Shown: in pieces, positions 45,521 to 57,029 of the stretch
How the letters are laid out: the number at the start of each line of letters is the position of its first letter
Numbering within the stretch: position 1 is the stretch's first letter
NCBI GenBank assembly: GCA_933228675.1
Contig: OW121744.1
Location: forward strand, 97,605,526 to 97,669,525
Origin: Stomorhina lunata
Taxonomy: Eukaryota > Arthropoda > Insecta > Diptera > Rhiniidae
DNA: 64,000 bases
Reading direction: 5' to 3'
Position numbers and translations under genes: made by a program
The notes under the pieces: model-generated
What the model saw: only the letters and a program-made list of their open reading frames with translations
The model's database searches: none
Told to the model about the DNA's origin: nothing

Positions 45521-46330
45521 CGGGTCAGGCGATACCAAAAGTTAATTTATTAAGATAGCCTCCTTTGAGTTCTATATACTTAGTTCTACGTTTTTCCAAT
45601 TTGTTTATTTCTTTCGAAAAAGCAAAGGTCAAAAGTCAGTGAGCTGGGACAGAAAAATTTTTGGTAAAAATTTTTTCATAGAAAAATTTTTGATAAAAAA
45701 ATTTTCTATAGAAAAATGTTCTATAGAAAAATTTTTGATAAAATTATTTAAAAAAAATTGAGTAGAAAACTTTTTCTTTTTAAAAAGTTAGAACTACACA
45801 TGAAAAAAAACCTATTTTAGTTAAAAGTATAAAAAACGGCAACTCTGCCTACTATTTTTTTTTTTGTTTTGTTCTCTTTACATCGACCCGTGAATCGGGT
45901 CAGGCGATACCTTTATTAAGATATTATGATAGTCTCCTTTGAGTTCTATATACTTAGTCCTACGTTTTTTCAATTTGTTTATTTCTTTCGAAAAATATGT
46001 TTAATGAAATTATCAAAGCAAAGGTCAAAAGTCAGTGAGCTGGGACAGAAAAATTTTTGGTAAAAAATTTTTCATAGAAAAATTTTTGATAAAAAAATTT
46101 TCTATAGAAAAATTTTTGTATGAACATTTTCTACGGAAAAATTTGTGATAAAAAAATTTTCTATAGAAAAATTTTTGATAAAATTATTTCAAAAAAATTG
46201 AGTAGAAAACTTTTTCTTTTTAAAAAGTCAGAACTACACATGAAAAAAAAACTGTTTTAGTTAAAAGTATAAAAAAACGGCAACTCTGCCTACTATTTTT
46301 TTGTTCTGTTCTCTTTGCACCGACCCGTGA
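45521..46330. repeat. Tandem duplication, 375-bp offset, with captured satellite units
   Basis: CGGGTCAGGCGATACC occurs at 45521 and 45896. Each is followed by 'cctttgagttctatatactt', 'gtcagtgagctgggacagaa', a few CTATAGAAAA units, 'aacggcaactctgcctacta' and 'cgacccgtga'. The number of satellite units differs (about three against five), so the core expands inside an otherwise unique frame. Confidence 0.85.
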
Positions 46331-46369
46331 TTATAAAGCTTATTATTTTGAATTTAAGTTAAATATGTG

Positions 46370-47940
46370 ACAATTGGTCAATATTTAGCCCTAGTTTCCA
46401 TATCAGACCCACTGTCGGAAATGAACTAAAAATACATTAATCTCCAGAAAATGACAAAATGTAGTATAGATATACCTCTATGCTTTTTTAAATAATTATA
46501 AATTTGCTATAAATCGGTTCATTTGGCCTCAGTGGTGTAGGATATCATTATGTCTGGAATGACCGACTTTAATACTTTCTTACTTGTTATACCTATCACC
46601 ACCACAGATAGAAAGGATATATTGGGTTTGTGCTGATGTTAGTAACGCATAGAAATATTTGTGTGCTACTCACCTTTTAGTATCAAGGTGAGTCAATTCA
46701 GAATCACTTTAAATATATCAATCGATTCAGAATCACTTTCTGAGTCGATCGGATGTAGTAAGGCTGGTAGGCTGGCAGGAGACCATGTAGGGTCGTTATT
46801 AACGAACAGCTCGCAGCTTGAAAGATAATTTAATGAAATTTATTACAACCATTTCCTTTGAATTTTTTGGACCTAAACGGGTCATTATTTTGGGTACATC
46901 TCAAAGAACTGCCTTCCCGAAATAGAGAGTTTTTAGCTCTATGTATTCACATATATATTTTAATAAAACTCGGCATAAATATTACTTATGGCAACCGAAA
47001 TCAGTGCACCAAATTTAATTGAAATCGGTCCATATTTGTCTATATCTTCCAAGACAAACTTTCAAAAGTCGCTTTAATACCCAGAAAATTGCAAAAACAC
47101 TTATAAATTTTAAGACAATTGAAGTTATTTATTAAAATTTTGAATATATACATACGTATTTTGTAAGCATAAATCGAATTTGGTAAAATTTGATCCACAT
47201 CTGATACTAGCTCCCATTTCAGTACCTTTGACGGAAATGACATAAATATACTTAAATATCGATTTAAAAAAATTGACCAGATATATCTTTAGCAGACAAA
47301 CCACAATGAAAGCGTTGAGTGTTATTTAAATGTCAAAATGTCTCGTGAACATAAAATTTACATGAAACAAACAAAAACAACGCAGCGGCAACGCTTAGCG
47401 GTTGGATAATTCGATATTGACAAAATAACTAAACTCTTAACGCTTTTATTTAGGTTGGTCTGTAAGAATTTACTTTTAAAGTTGTTGGACCATATTTGAC
47501 TTTTAATCTCTAAGAATTTACTTTTAAAGTTGTTAGTCCGTATTAAGCTTTAGTAGTGAAGGGTATTATATAGTCGGGCTTGAACAACTAAAGCATTTTC
47601 TAACTTGTTACGCCAAAGGTGGAAAGGGTATTATAAGTTTGTGCTGATGTATGTAACGCATAGAAATATTTGTCTTAGACCCACCTTTTAGTATACCAAT
47701 AGGCTTAGAATCACTTTCTGAGTCGATTTAGCCATGTCCATCTGGCTGGCTGGCTCGACCCCCATGTAAACCTTGTAATCAAACTACAGGTCGAAATTCT
47801 AAAGATAATTTGATGAAATTTGGAACAGATCCTTTTTTTTTGGTAATTGGACCATGGCTATTGAAATTCGTCAAAATCGGTCCATTATTTGTATCGTATG
47901 GTCGGGCTTGACCGACTAAAGCATTTTCTAACTTGTTTTT
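46370..47940. repeat. R1 family copies (at least three, both orientations)
   Basis: 'aatactttcttacttgttat', 'gggtttgtgctgatgt', 'acgcatagaaatatttgt', 'tttctgagtcgat' and 'tggctggctggctcg' recur at 46.6-46.8 and 47.6-47.8 kb. They are the inverse of the end phrases at 35.9 kb. 'taaagcattttctaacttgt' occurs at 47587 and 47918. No gene. Confidence 0.7.
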
Positions 47941-48204
47941 CATTTTAATTAATTCATTAATTAAACTTGCACAAACGAAAGACAACTTTTCTAAATATCA
48001 CTTACTTTGACCCATAATCGCAGCTATTAAATTTTAACCCCCTCTCAGATTGTTATTATATTTACTTAACTTATCTTTATTAACATTAAACTTGAATAAA
48101 TGATACCTTTTAGATCACCTATTAATATTTTATTTGTTCAGACTACCTTAGTCTTAAGTAAAACATTGACCGCGCCACTTTGTATTAAATAAAGAATAAA
48201 GCAA

Positions 48205-49256
48205 ATGACTGCTATCAATATTCGACCAATAAATGAGGATCTAAAGAAAATAGCCCGTGAGGAATTAAACGAAGTCGACAGTCGTATAGCCGTGGATATT
48301 AACACCTTAAGATCATGGATCGAAAAGCAGCCACATTTAAAGGCCCGAACTGATGATCAATTTTTGGTCTCATTTTTAAGAGGCTGTAAATATAGTATGG
48401 AAAAGGTCAAATCAAAATTGGATTATTTTTATACCATAAAGACAATGGTACCGGAACTATATGCCAATAATATAATGGATGAAAGAATGTTAAACTTTTA
48501 TAGAACTGGGTAGAATAACAAAAGTTATCTTTAAACATTTAATTAAAAAAATTTTAAATTTCAGAACCTTTATTTTGCTACCAAATCCCTTAGGCCCAGG
48601 CGGTCCACGTATTGAACTTTTAAATTTATCTAAATTTGATCCCAAGATTTACAACTTAATGGATCTATATCGTTTGCAGTCTCTTTTAGTAAGTTGGAAG
48701 ATTTTGCAAGATGATCATTCAGTTATAAGTGGTTATCTGCAAGTTGTTGATCTTTCCAAGTTAAACTTTTCAATTCTATCGCAATTCGAACCGATTGTGG
48801 TGAAGAAAATGGCTGTATTTGCCGAAAAGGCCACGCCTATGAGAGTAAAGGGCGTTCATCTGGTTAATTGTCCCAAAGAAGGTCAGACTCTTCTTAATTT
48901 TGCCAAAACTTTAATGACTTCTAAAATTCAACAAAGGGTAAGTTCAGAAATTATGAAAACTTATATCTTTTGTAACAAAATTTTAATATTTATTTCCCTA
49001 GTTCTATGTTCACAAATCCATGAAAGATTTATACAAATTTATTGACAAGTCTTATTTACCCTTGGAATATGGTGGCACAAATGGCACTATTTCGGATATA
49101 GTCAAAGAATCGGAAAAAGACTTTTTGGCTTTCAATGAAGTTTTAAAGGAAAATGATCGTTATGGCGTAAATGAAAAACTAAGACCGAACAAAGCCATGA
49201 ATATGGATTCAGTATTTGGTCTAGAGGGTTCATTTCGTAAATTGGATATAGATTAA
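48205..49256 (+). CDS. CRAL-TRIO lipid-binding protein 6 (alpha-TTP-like), 310 aa
   Basis: Exons 48205-48509, 48565-48937 and 49002-49256 (phases 2 and 0) give 310 residues. The N-terminus is two residues longer than in the sisters (MTAINIRPINEDL). It has FLRGCKYSMEKVKSKLD, then LPNPLGPGGPRIEL, 'GVHLVNCPKEGQ' and, in exon 3, 'SYLPLEYGGTNG' with the ending LEGSFRKLDID. The intron 1 donor is weak (GG then GTAGAA), but the 55-bp intron, acceptor TTTCAG and conserved protein around the join support it. A soluble carrier of a small lipophile is expected, ligand unknown. It is the last CRAL-TRIO gene of the cluster in this window. Confidence 0.92.
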
Positions 49257-49259
49257 GTT

Positions 49260-50715
49260 GTTTGAAATATTAACAATAAAAATAGTGTAGGAAGAATTTT
49301 AGAAAATATAGATAAGGGACTTTTTTTTATCAGATATCCTTATCTTGTTTTATTAATGAGTAAAGGGAGTTTTTAAATTAATAATTTTACGAAGCGAGTA
49401 CAGTTACACTTACTAAGGAATAGGAATCTTTAAACATACAAGTTTTCAGATCGAATTTAATTTGGATTGGCCGTATTATATTTACCCTAATTAGAAGAGT
49501 TGAGTTATAAAATACGCTCAATTGGTTCACATATGGGCAAATCCGAAACACATTAAAACATGGACAAAATTTTAAAACTGTCAAAATCACGTATTTGTGT
49601 TTATGAAAAAGTTTACCATATATTGGTCCTTTAGAATATATAATGGATACAATTTTTGATTGCTCTTTTCGTGAATGGCAGGTCTTTATTTGCACCCATC
49701 TCGAATTTTTATACATTTTTTAAAATAATAGGTTTTTTAAAAGTTTATAAAAATCACAAAAACATCCATATAGGTATTAAGTTTTAGTATGGGCTCAAAG
49801 TCTGCTTAATTTTATACAATTAGATGTAAAAGACTCCATCAAATGTAACTGAAGTGATATAAATAACGTCAAGTAAAAAAGGGTAAAACCTGTTTCATCC
49901 GTCAAGTAGTGTCAGCAACAATTCATTTATGGATTTTTGGTGAAACTGGAAACTTTAAAATATTTGCTAAAAGCTATAATTTTCCTCTGATTTTCCACTA
50001 TCTATAATGTATTCACAATTTCTTTATTACTATGACCGATTTGATGAAAATTACAGAAACATGTGTTGAAAAAAAGGTCACTTCCATTTTTTTAGCGTCC
50101 GTCAGCGCACTTTAAAAGCGAATATCTTTTTCCCCCAAAACAAATATGTAAATGAACAAATGACATTCGATAGCACAATCGATGGGCTAATATTCTCTGA
50201 AGTCTGTACAAAGATATCTAGTGTAGAACGGCAATAGGATACATTTAAGTACAACAAAATCCGTACAAACGTATCGTCCGTCACGCAGGATTTGCCCATA
50301 TGTTTAAAATGTCGATCGAACACGTCCTATCATACAATCGACTGAACCTAATGGACTTGCATTTAAAGCATTTTTTATATCACAGTACAGTTTACAAAAT
50401 CCCGATATTATTACTTTACACTTATTTTAGTAAAACGTAATAAGTCTTTTACAACATGATATTGACAAGAGATGAGCATACGCAGATTACCAGTAAGTAC
50501 TTACTGATTGAAAACTAAGAGATAAGTAAAACAACAATAAAGGTATTCACTCACTTCAAAAACTTTACTAAGTGTTGAAGAGCTGAACCCACTAACGAGT
50601 AAAAATTGTGAAATTAATGTGTGTTTGTGGATTGTGTTTAGTTAAGTAGTCTATAACCGGTAAAAAATAGGTAAGTTGTTTATCATGTCGACTACTCAAA
50701 TAAAATTTTTCCAAC
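49260..50715. other. Intergenic, nothing recognised
   Basis: Open frames at 49387-49716 and 50102-50323 on minus have no recognisable motif, no splice or start context, and AT-driven composition. I see no gene here. Confidence 0.4.
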
Positions 50716-51215
50716 TTGATTGTTTTTGTTTCGATGCTTTAGCAAACAGCTAAGAAATAAAGTCCTTTCCGTAGGTACTAAAATTACGCTCGATAAAACG
50801 CTTAGACTACCCCTGTTATTGTATGGTGCTGAATCATGGGCACTTGCACAGGCAAATGAAGCTATCTTGGAGTTTTTGGGAAGAAAATTCCACGAAAAAT
50901 TTTTGGACCAGTCTACGTCAACAATGAGTATGAGTTATACGCTGACATAGACATAGTGACACGCATTAAGGATCAACGGCTGCGTTGGCTAGGACATGTT
51001 GTGCGAATGGATGAAAATACTTCGGCAATAAAAGTAAAAGTTTTCGATTATGATCCTGGGGGAACTCAAAAAAGAGGACGCCCAAAACTTCGATGGAAAG
51101 ACCAAGTAGAAAAAAATCTTTCAAAACTTGGCCTACGAAATTTAGAGAATATGAGCACAAGATAGAGGCGCATGGAATTCTAAAATGGGCTCGGCCTTTG
51201 ACCTTAACAGGTAGT
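50716..51215 (+). mobile_element. Non-LTR retrotransposon C-terminal remnant
   Basis: 50720-50950 reads QLRNKVLSVGTKITLDKTL then LPLLLYGAESWAL, the end of the reverse transcriptase domain. After one frameshift, 50956-51165 reads RIKDQRLRWLGHVVRM, then 'GTQKRGRPKLRWKDQVEKNL', the tail typical of RTE/CFDP2-like elements. It matches fragments at 33.2 and 21.7 kb. The N-terminal endonuclease and most of the RT are absent. Confidence 0.8.
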
Positions 51216-51474
51216 AACTATAGGTCATTTAAGTTAACATGTTCACTAGTGTGTTAAAACATAAAATTGGATCTTATGGCATTAAAATCGATCCTATTTG
51301 AGCTTCCCATCCAGAGATTGTATTAAGATCCCGGTTTAACGTTTCATTAATGTATTGTCTCATGGCCTATCTCCAAGAGTCTTGGTATATAATTGAGTAC
51401 GCATGAAAAAATGTTGCTGTCATCTGCAAAAGAGTAGTTAGGGTTGGAAGTTTGTGATTGTGTTTGTTATTGTG

Positions 51475-52025
51475 AAGAAATTTGAAGAGACTGGAGCTTT
51501 TACAAATATTGTAAGGCCTCTGTATCATCGTTTTGCTCGTTCCACGAAAAATATCGCTGCTGTAAGTGAAAGTGTTGCCAAAGACCCGAATGTGTCGATT
51601 ACTCGTCGTTCTCAGGAATAAGGACAGTCTTGCGGCACATTATTGAAGAATACGACTTAGAGAATATGTAATTTAAACAAGACGGTGGCATGACATGCCA
51701 CACAACTCGAGCGAATATGGCTTTATTGCAAGCGACATTTCCTGGCCCCTTAATTTCTCGTCGTGGCGATATCAACTGGCCAACAAGGTCATACGATTTG
51801 ACACCATTATACTTTTTTTGTGGGGCTACGAAAGACCGTGTTTATAGAGATAAACCTTTAACTCTTAAACACTTAAAAACCAACATTCGTCAAGTTATCG
51901 CTGAAATACCGCCTAATATGTGTTAAAAGTGGTCGAAAATTATCTCATAAGAATCAATGCTAGCAATATTTCGCGTGGTGGTCATTTAACTGATGTAGTG
52001 TTTCACACATAATGTCAACGTTTAA
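51475..52025 (+). mobile_element. Tc1/mariner-type transposase remnant, internally deleted
   Basis: 51480-51625 reads FEETGAFTNIVRPLYHRFARST, then 'VAKDPNVSITRRSQE' (DNA-binding helix-turn-helix part). It then jumps to RHIIEEYDLENM, 'QDGGMTCHTTRANMALL' and ISRRGDINWPTRSYDLTPLYFF (catalytic core with the terminal Asp region), and 'KTNIRQVIAEIPPNMC'. The middle of the protein is missing and there are stops and insertions, so it cannot move by itself. Exact family is not certain. Confidence 0.75.
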
Positions 52026-52526
52026 ACTTTGTAATAAAAAATAAATATTATGAAAAAAATATTGTATATGTGCTTTATTTACTTTCACTTTTGAAACCGC
52101 AAATTGGATAACCCTTTAGTTTCAAAGTTATATCTAGATATAAAGTTACACGACTGAAATTTCTCCTGATGTGATCCTTTTAATTTTTGCCTAAGGAACG
52201 TCCACAGATATAAAATTAGCTTTTAAGTTTAAAGTATCTAACTGTTTCAGTTCATCACGTATCTAATGAAATAGTTTAAATACTGCCCTTAACAGGCCCA
52301 TATCCGAACTATACTACTGCACTATGGGGGTAAAACTCTATATACATTCCAAATTTCATTTAAATCGAATAAACAGTTAAGGTGTAATTTGCAGAGATAC
52401 ACAAAACCCGGATTTGTCACAATCACCTCATATTTGACCTTAGCTGCCATATTTCACGCTATTGCAAAACCAAACATATTGTCATGAATAACCCTAATAA
52501 CTCAACTTCATGTTAATTCAGTGGAA

Positions 52527-52564
52527 AATGCCAAGAGTATGCATATTAACATACTCTTGGCATT
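52527..52564. other. Perfect 15-bp inverted repeat with 8-nt loop
   Basis: AATGCCAAGAGTATG (52527-52541) and its exact inverse complement CATACTCTTGGCATT (52550-52564) are separated by CATATTAA. It lies about 400 bp upstream of the GPCR start codon. Function unknown. Confidence 0.85.
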
Positions 52565-52960
52565 AGATAATGAAATGAGCGATTTAAATAAACATCTATA
52601 CCATAGTGTAATAATGAAAGTGGTATCAAGAGCCCAGCTGATGAATTCGCCTGAAAATTTAACGAACAAAAATTTGACAAAATGTAAGCAAACCTACAAA
52701 AACAACATGGGGTTTCATTTTGTCATGTTGTATTTGTTGTATTCTTGCCACCACCTGTAATGAATTCGCCTTGATCTATACCAATTAACCAGGTGGTAAT
52801 GACAAAATCTTATCAGTTCAATTATATTGATTTCAAAAAACAAAATCTCTAATAAAATTAAATACGGCAGCCGTTTGTATTATAACACAAATTACCGTTG
52901 ATGTAGAAGGATAAAAATGGTATTAAGCGGCTACAATTGGAATTAGAAGTATAAGGCAAA

Positions 52961-55898
52961 ATGTCTGATGATACACAGGTATTAACTTTTATAATAAATT
53001 GTATTAAATTTAAAAGGGTCTTAATTTTTCTTTTCAAAGTTTGATTTCAGCAAATGGGACTTTCCCGAGGATCGTATATGGCTGCATATACCTCTTTCCG
53101 AAATGATCATCAAAATTTGTACTTTTATTCCTGTCTTAATATTCGGTTTATTCGCAAATTTTACTATAATACATTTAATTGTAGTAAATCGCTCTCTCAG
53201 AACCCCCACTAATCTGATTATTGCCAATATGGCCGCCGCAGATTTTCTAATATTGCTAATTTGTCCGGTTTTATTTATGATTAATGATTTCTATCAAAAT
53301 TACATGTTGGGTTCGGTGGGCTGTAAAATGGAAGGTTTCCTGGAGGGAGCTTTTCTTATAACCGCAGTTCTGAACTTATCCGTAGTAAGTTATGATCGTT
53401 TGACGGCTATAGTGTTGCCTTCCGAGACCAGGCTGACGATGAGAGGTGCGAAAATTGTTATTTGCTTAACTTGGCTGGCAGGTATATTGATAGCTTTGCC
53501 GCTGGCCATATATAGGACTTATAAGGTAAGTAGTTATGGGAATTGGTCATTTTTTGAATTTCCTTCTCTTATCTCGATTTATGGATCTGAGTTAATATTT
53601 GTCGAATCCGACTTTAATTGCTATCTGGATCTGAAACTCTTGTATTAATTATGATAGTCGACAACCCCCTTTGTTGACTCCAATTTGTCAAAGAATATCT
53701 TGTCCTCGGAGAACTTGATATCCTTACCTTTGTTTCCATTACAGCTGGTGGAAGAGATAAACTTCCAGCCAGATGCGGAACCAGTTATTCTAGCTCTGCA
53801 GGGCTGCCAGAATTGTTTCCGTTGTCTTTACCGGACTTAGGAACCACGCTGTCACAACCCGCCAAACTGGAAGCTCAGAGACCAGAACCTCGCCTAGTTT
53901 GGCAAACGGGCAAAGGTCGCCGCAGCCGTCAACCACGGTTTTTGGAAAGTCCAAAGACCTTACCGCATTACCGCAGTTGATGAGCTTCACTCCCCTCTCC
54001 CATTCCATTGAATGATAAGGCATTTTTAAAGCCCTTAAAATGACCAACACTATCTACTAGCCGGGCTTCAATCAGCTCCCATAGATCATTTTTAATCCTA
54101 CTATAAGGATCATTGTGATCTATGACAGCTGTTTGTACTGTGTCCCGACTTACTGGCTTCTTAATCTTTTTTGAAGTCCAGCTACCAGCTTCTTCTCGCT
54201 TAATTAAGCTAGAGAAGATGCTCAGGATGTCTTTGGTCAAGCCGTAAATTCTTTCGAATCTAGCAACGCTCTGCCTATGCTTCTTGAGCTTCCTCTTGAA
54301 ATAAGCCAATGAGCTCCTCGTGCCGCTCTTCGCCTTGTCGAATTTAGTTCGGCAAGTTTTTTGCTTTTTCTGTGGCGGTGCAGCAACTACAGCGTCTTGC
54401 CGAACTAACTGTCCCTTGGCAGATGAAGGGGTCTACCGGAGTCAGGCCAATCTGGCTCTACCTCACCACCAAGGCCAGAGATCTCAGACGAAATCCCGCT
54501 TTAATATGACTCTGAGTCGAGATCGCATCGACCGCGCTCTCCAAGCCAAAGTTTACCGTGATAGCCGCTGAGGTCTGAGTGGCGTCGGTGGTGGAGTTAG
54601 TCTGATCTGACCTATAGGCTGCAATAATCAGGTAGATATGGCTCACCTTCTCCACGGAGGCTAAAGACCTCGGAGGGATTTCGCTTTGACTTGACCCGGA
54701 GTTGGAATCACAGTGATGATTCGGAATCTAGCGAGAAAACCGCTGAGGTCTGGATAACTTCGGTGGAGCAGATGGAGTCGGACCGCTCTGTCTGACTCGA
54801 CTCAATTTTTGAATCGTTTATTTTTAAATATTTTATTAATTTCTCATTTTTGACTTATTACTTTGTCTATTCGATTAAATTCACATGTTTTATTAAAATT
54901 TTTAACTGTTTTAAAGTGGATCCACAGAAAATTTATTTACTTTTTAACTTTTGGAACCTATAAGGATCTAGGGAATATAATATTACCAAAACCTATTATT
55001 TCATTTAGATCCGAAACTATTTCTTAGGATTATTTAAACAATTTGATTTCATTTTAACAGGTCCGCCAGTGGAAAAACTTCAAAGAAACCTATTGCAAGG
55101 AAAATCCAACTATTTTACCCAAATATTGGTATGTTCTGATAACTGTAATGGTCTGGCTACCATTGGGCATTATGTTAATCTGTTATTCAGCTATTTTTTA
55201 TAAGGTAAAACTTTCCGACTTCTAACAATTAATTGAACAAAATATTCAAATGATTTTTCTCTTTTTAGCTGGACCGCTATGAGAAACGCAATTTAAATCG
55301 TGAACATCCCCTTTCCGTATCCTACAAGAAAACCGTGGCCAAAACATTATTCATTATTCTTATCGTCTTCGTTACTCTACGTCTACCATTTACCATATTA
55401 GTTATATTACGCGAAAAAATTATCTCCAATACCAGCAATATGATAAATGGTACATTTCGCATTATATGGTATATTTCCGAATATCTAATGTTCCTAAATG
55501 CCGCTGTCAATCCCGTGATATATGGCTATAAAAATGAAAACTTTCGTAGAGCCTACGTTCAAACGCCTATATGTAAATGCTGCAAGAATTCTTCCTTAAC
55601 AGAGATCAGATTTTCTAAAGTAAGTTTTTTTTTTTAGTTACGGTCACTTCTAAAAATAATCATTAGAATATTTCTGCTATAGCCAAGTAATGGATTCTGT
55701 TCACAACTTTTGATCAATTGGCATGAAGAGCACAATTGTCATTTTTGTTCCAAATCTCAAGATGATCAATCCAATTTGAAGCATGTCAGTCAACAAAAAC
55801 TAGTCAAGGAATCGTGTAAAACTGGGAAGAATGTAGCTGTAAAGAGGAATTTAGATATGGATAATTTTGAAGATACAGTGGCTGGAGGTTTTATTTGA
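52961..55898 (+). CDS. Class A (rhodopsin-family) GPCR, peptide-receptor type, 404 aa
   Basis: Five exons, 52961-52978, 53040-53525, 55061-55204, 55269-55619 and 55683-55898, all phase 0, total 404 residues. The first is an 18-bp coding exon (MSDDTQ) that continues as FDFSKWDFPEDRIWLHIP, a soluble N-terminus without signal peptide. Seven hydrophobic segments follow. Landmarks are TM2 NLIIANMAAADFLILL, Cys101 and Cys180 for the extracellular disulfide, a DRL triplet at about 125-127 where most receptors have DRY, and the TM7 motif NPVIYGYKNENFRRAY at about 297 on. A Cys-rich C-tail (CKCCKN) could be palmitoylated. It is a plasma-membrane receptor; the ligand is unknown, and resemblance to insect orphan neuropeptide receptors is inferred only. 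Intron 2 (1.5 kb) contains a retroelement remnant. Confidence 0.88.
53700..54800 (-). mobile_element. Retroelement gag-like remnant in GPCR intron 2
   Basis: On minus, 54309-53968 reads ARFERIYGLTKDILSIFSSL, then 'DTVQTAVIDHNDPYSRIK' and 'NDLWELIEARLVDSVGHF'. Further 5', broken frames repeat a 'SLDSESS / GLESAVDA' motif. GC content is clearly higher than in the surroundings. Related to the broken copy at 44.9-45.5 kb. It inserted opposite to the host gene's direction, within the intron. Exact family unknown. Confidence 0.6.
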
Positions 55899-55899
55899 A

Positions 55900-57029
55900 A
55901 AAGAATTTGTTTAAATTATGAACTGTATATTATTTTTAGTATATATTTAAGAAAATTATAGTCAACGTGGAAGGAAACAAAACTACAACACTTTATGTCG
56001 TTTTACAAAGTTATATTTTTATTAACTTTAGAGTTAGTCACTTTAAACACACTTTCACAAAAACTGTAAACAAACTTCACAAAACACTGTTCTCTTATAC
56101 GTGTCTCAATTAAAACTCTGTCACGATATCTTTTTTTTAGTAGAAAAGGGAGTTTCTAGCATTTTCAGCAGATAGAAACAAAGAGCTGCTGTCGTCGATT
56201 ACACTAACAATGCGGTTAACGAATATTTATGCATGTTCCAATACGTTCTCACATGATCAAGAACACACTCGCCCACATGTTGTACAAATGTATTATCTGA
56301 AGTTAGCAGCAACAGAGAGAGAGAGAGTGCAGATAAAGAGAAAAATGTTGCTCTACTCTTACAACAAAACATTAAGAGAAAAACTACACCAACAGAAACA
56401 TCCTAGAAAACTAAGGGAATAATTATAAGTAGTGAACTTTGCTCAATGGGGCGGACAACTTAAAAATTCGTGAAAATATATATATATGGGTTAAAGAAAT
56501 GGTATGTCAGAATGATTAGATCGAATGGGTAGAGTGTTTGGTATAATAAAGAATGGACTGAAATCATTTAAACGGGTTATTATGCTGTTATACTCATAAG
56601 ATCTAATCCAGCACTACAGAAAATCTACTTCTAAAATCCTTTCAATTATTGTTTCTGTTTATGTTATGGTAGGACCTTTGTCTCCTCATGTAGGTGGCTG
56701 CATTTGGACAGCTCCGATAAAAACTTAATTTGAGTACCCCTAATATGATAATGTAAAGTCTTAATTATAACCCCTCTCAGATATAATCCTCTCTTAGTTT
56801 AACAATATTAAAAAGATAATATAAATTGTCTCTACAAAAAAAAAAATATGAATGAACAGTTAGAAATCCCTGATCTTAATATTTCTTGTATTTACTCAAT
56901 ACAATTCTTAAACTGTAAAAGGAGCAAAATTTGATTTTAAAAATTTAGTAGTGAAATAAAATTCAAAGATTACACTCGATAAAATAATGTGCTTAAATTA
57001 ATTAATTTGTAAATAATTATATTAACAAA
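55900..57029. other. Intergenic between GPCR and EPTP gene
   Basis: AT-rich with a short (GA)n tract near 56313-56326. No supported gene. Confidence 0.4.

Noticed and set aside
49387..50323. Minus-strand frames of 109 and 73 codons
   Set aside because: No motif, no homologous look, and ordinary length for AT-rich chance frames with Tyr/Ile/Phe bias.
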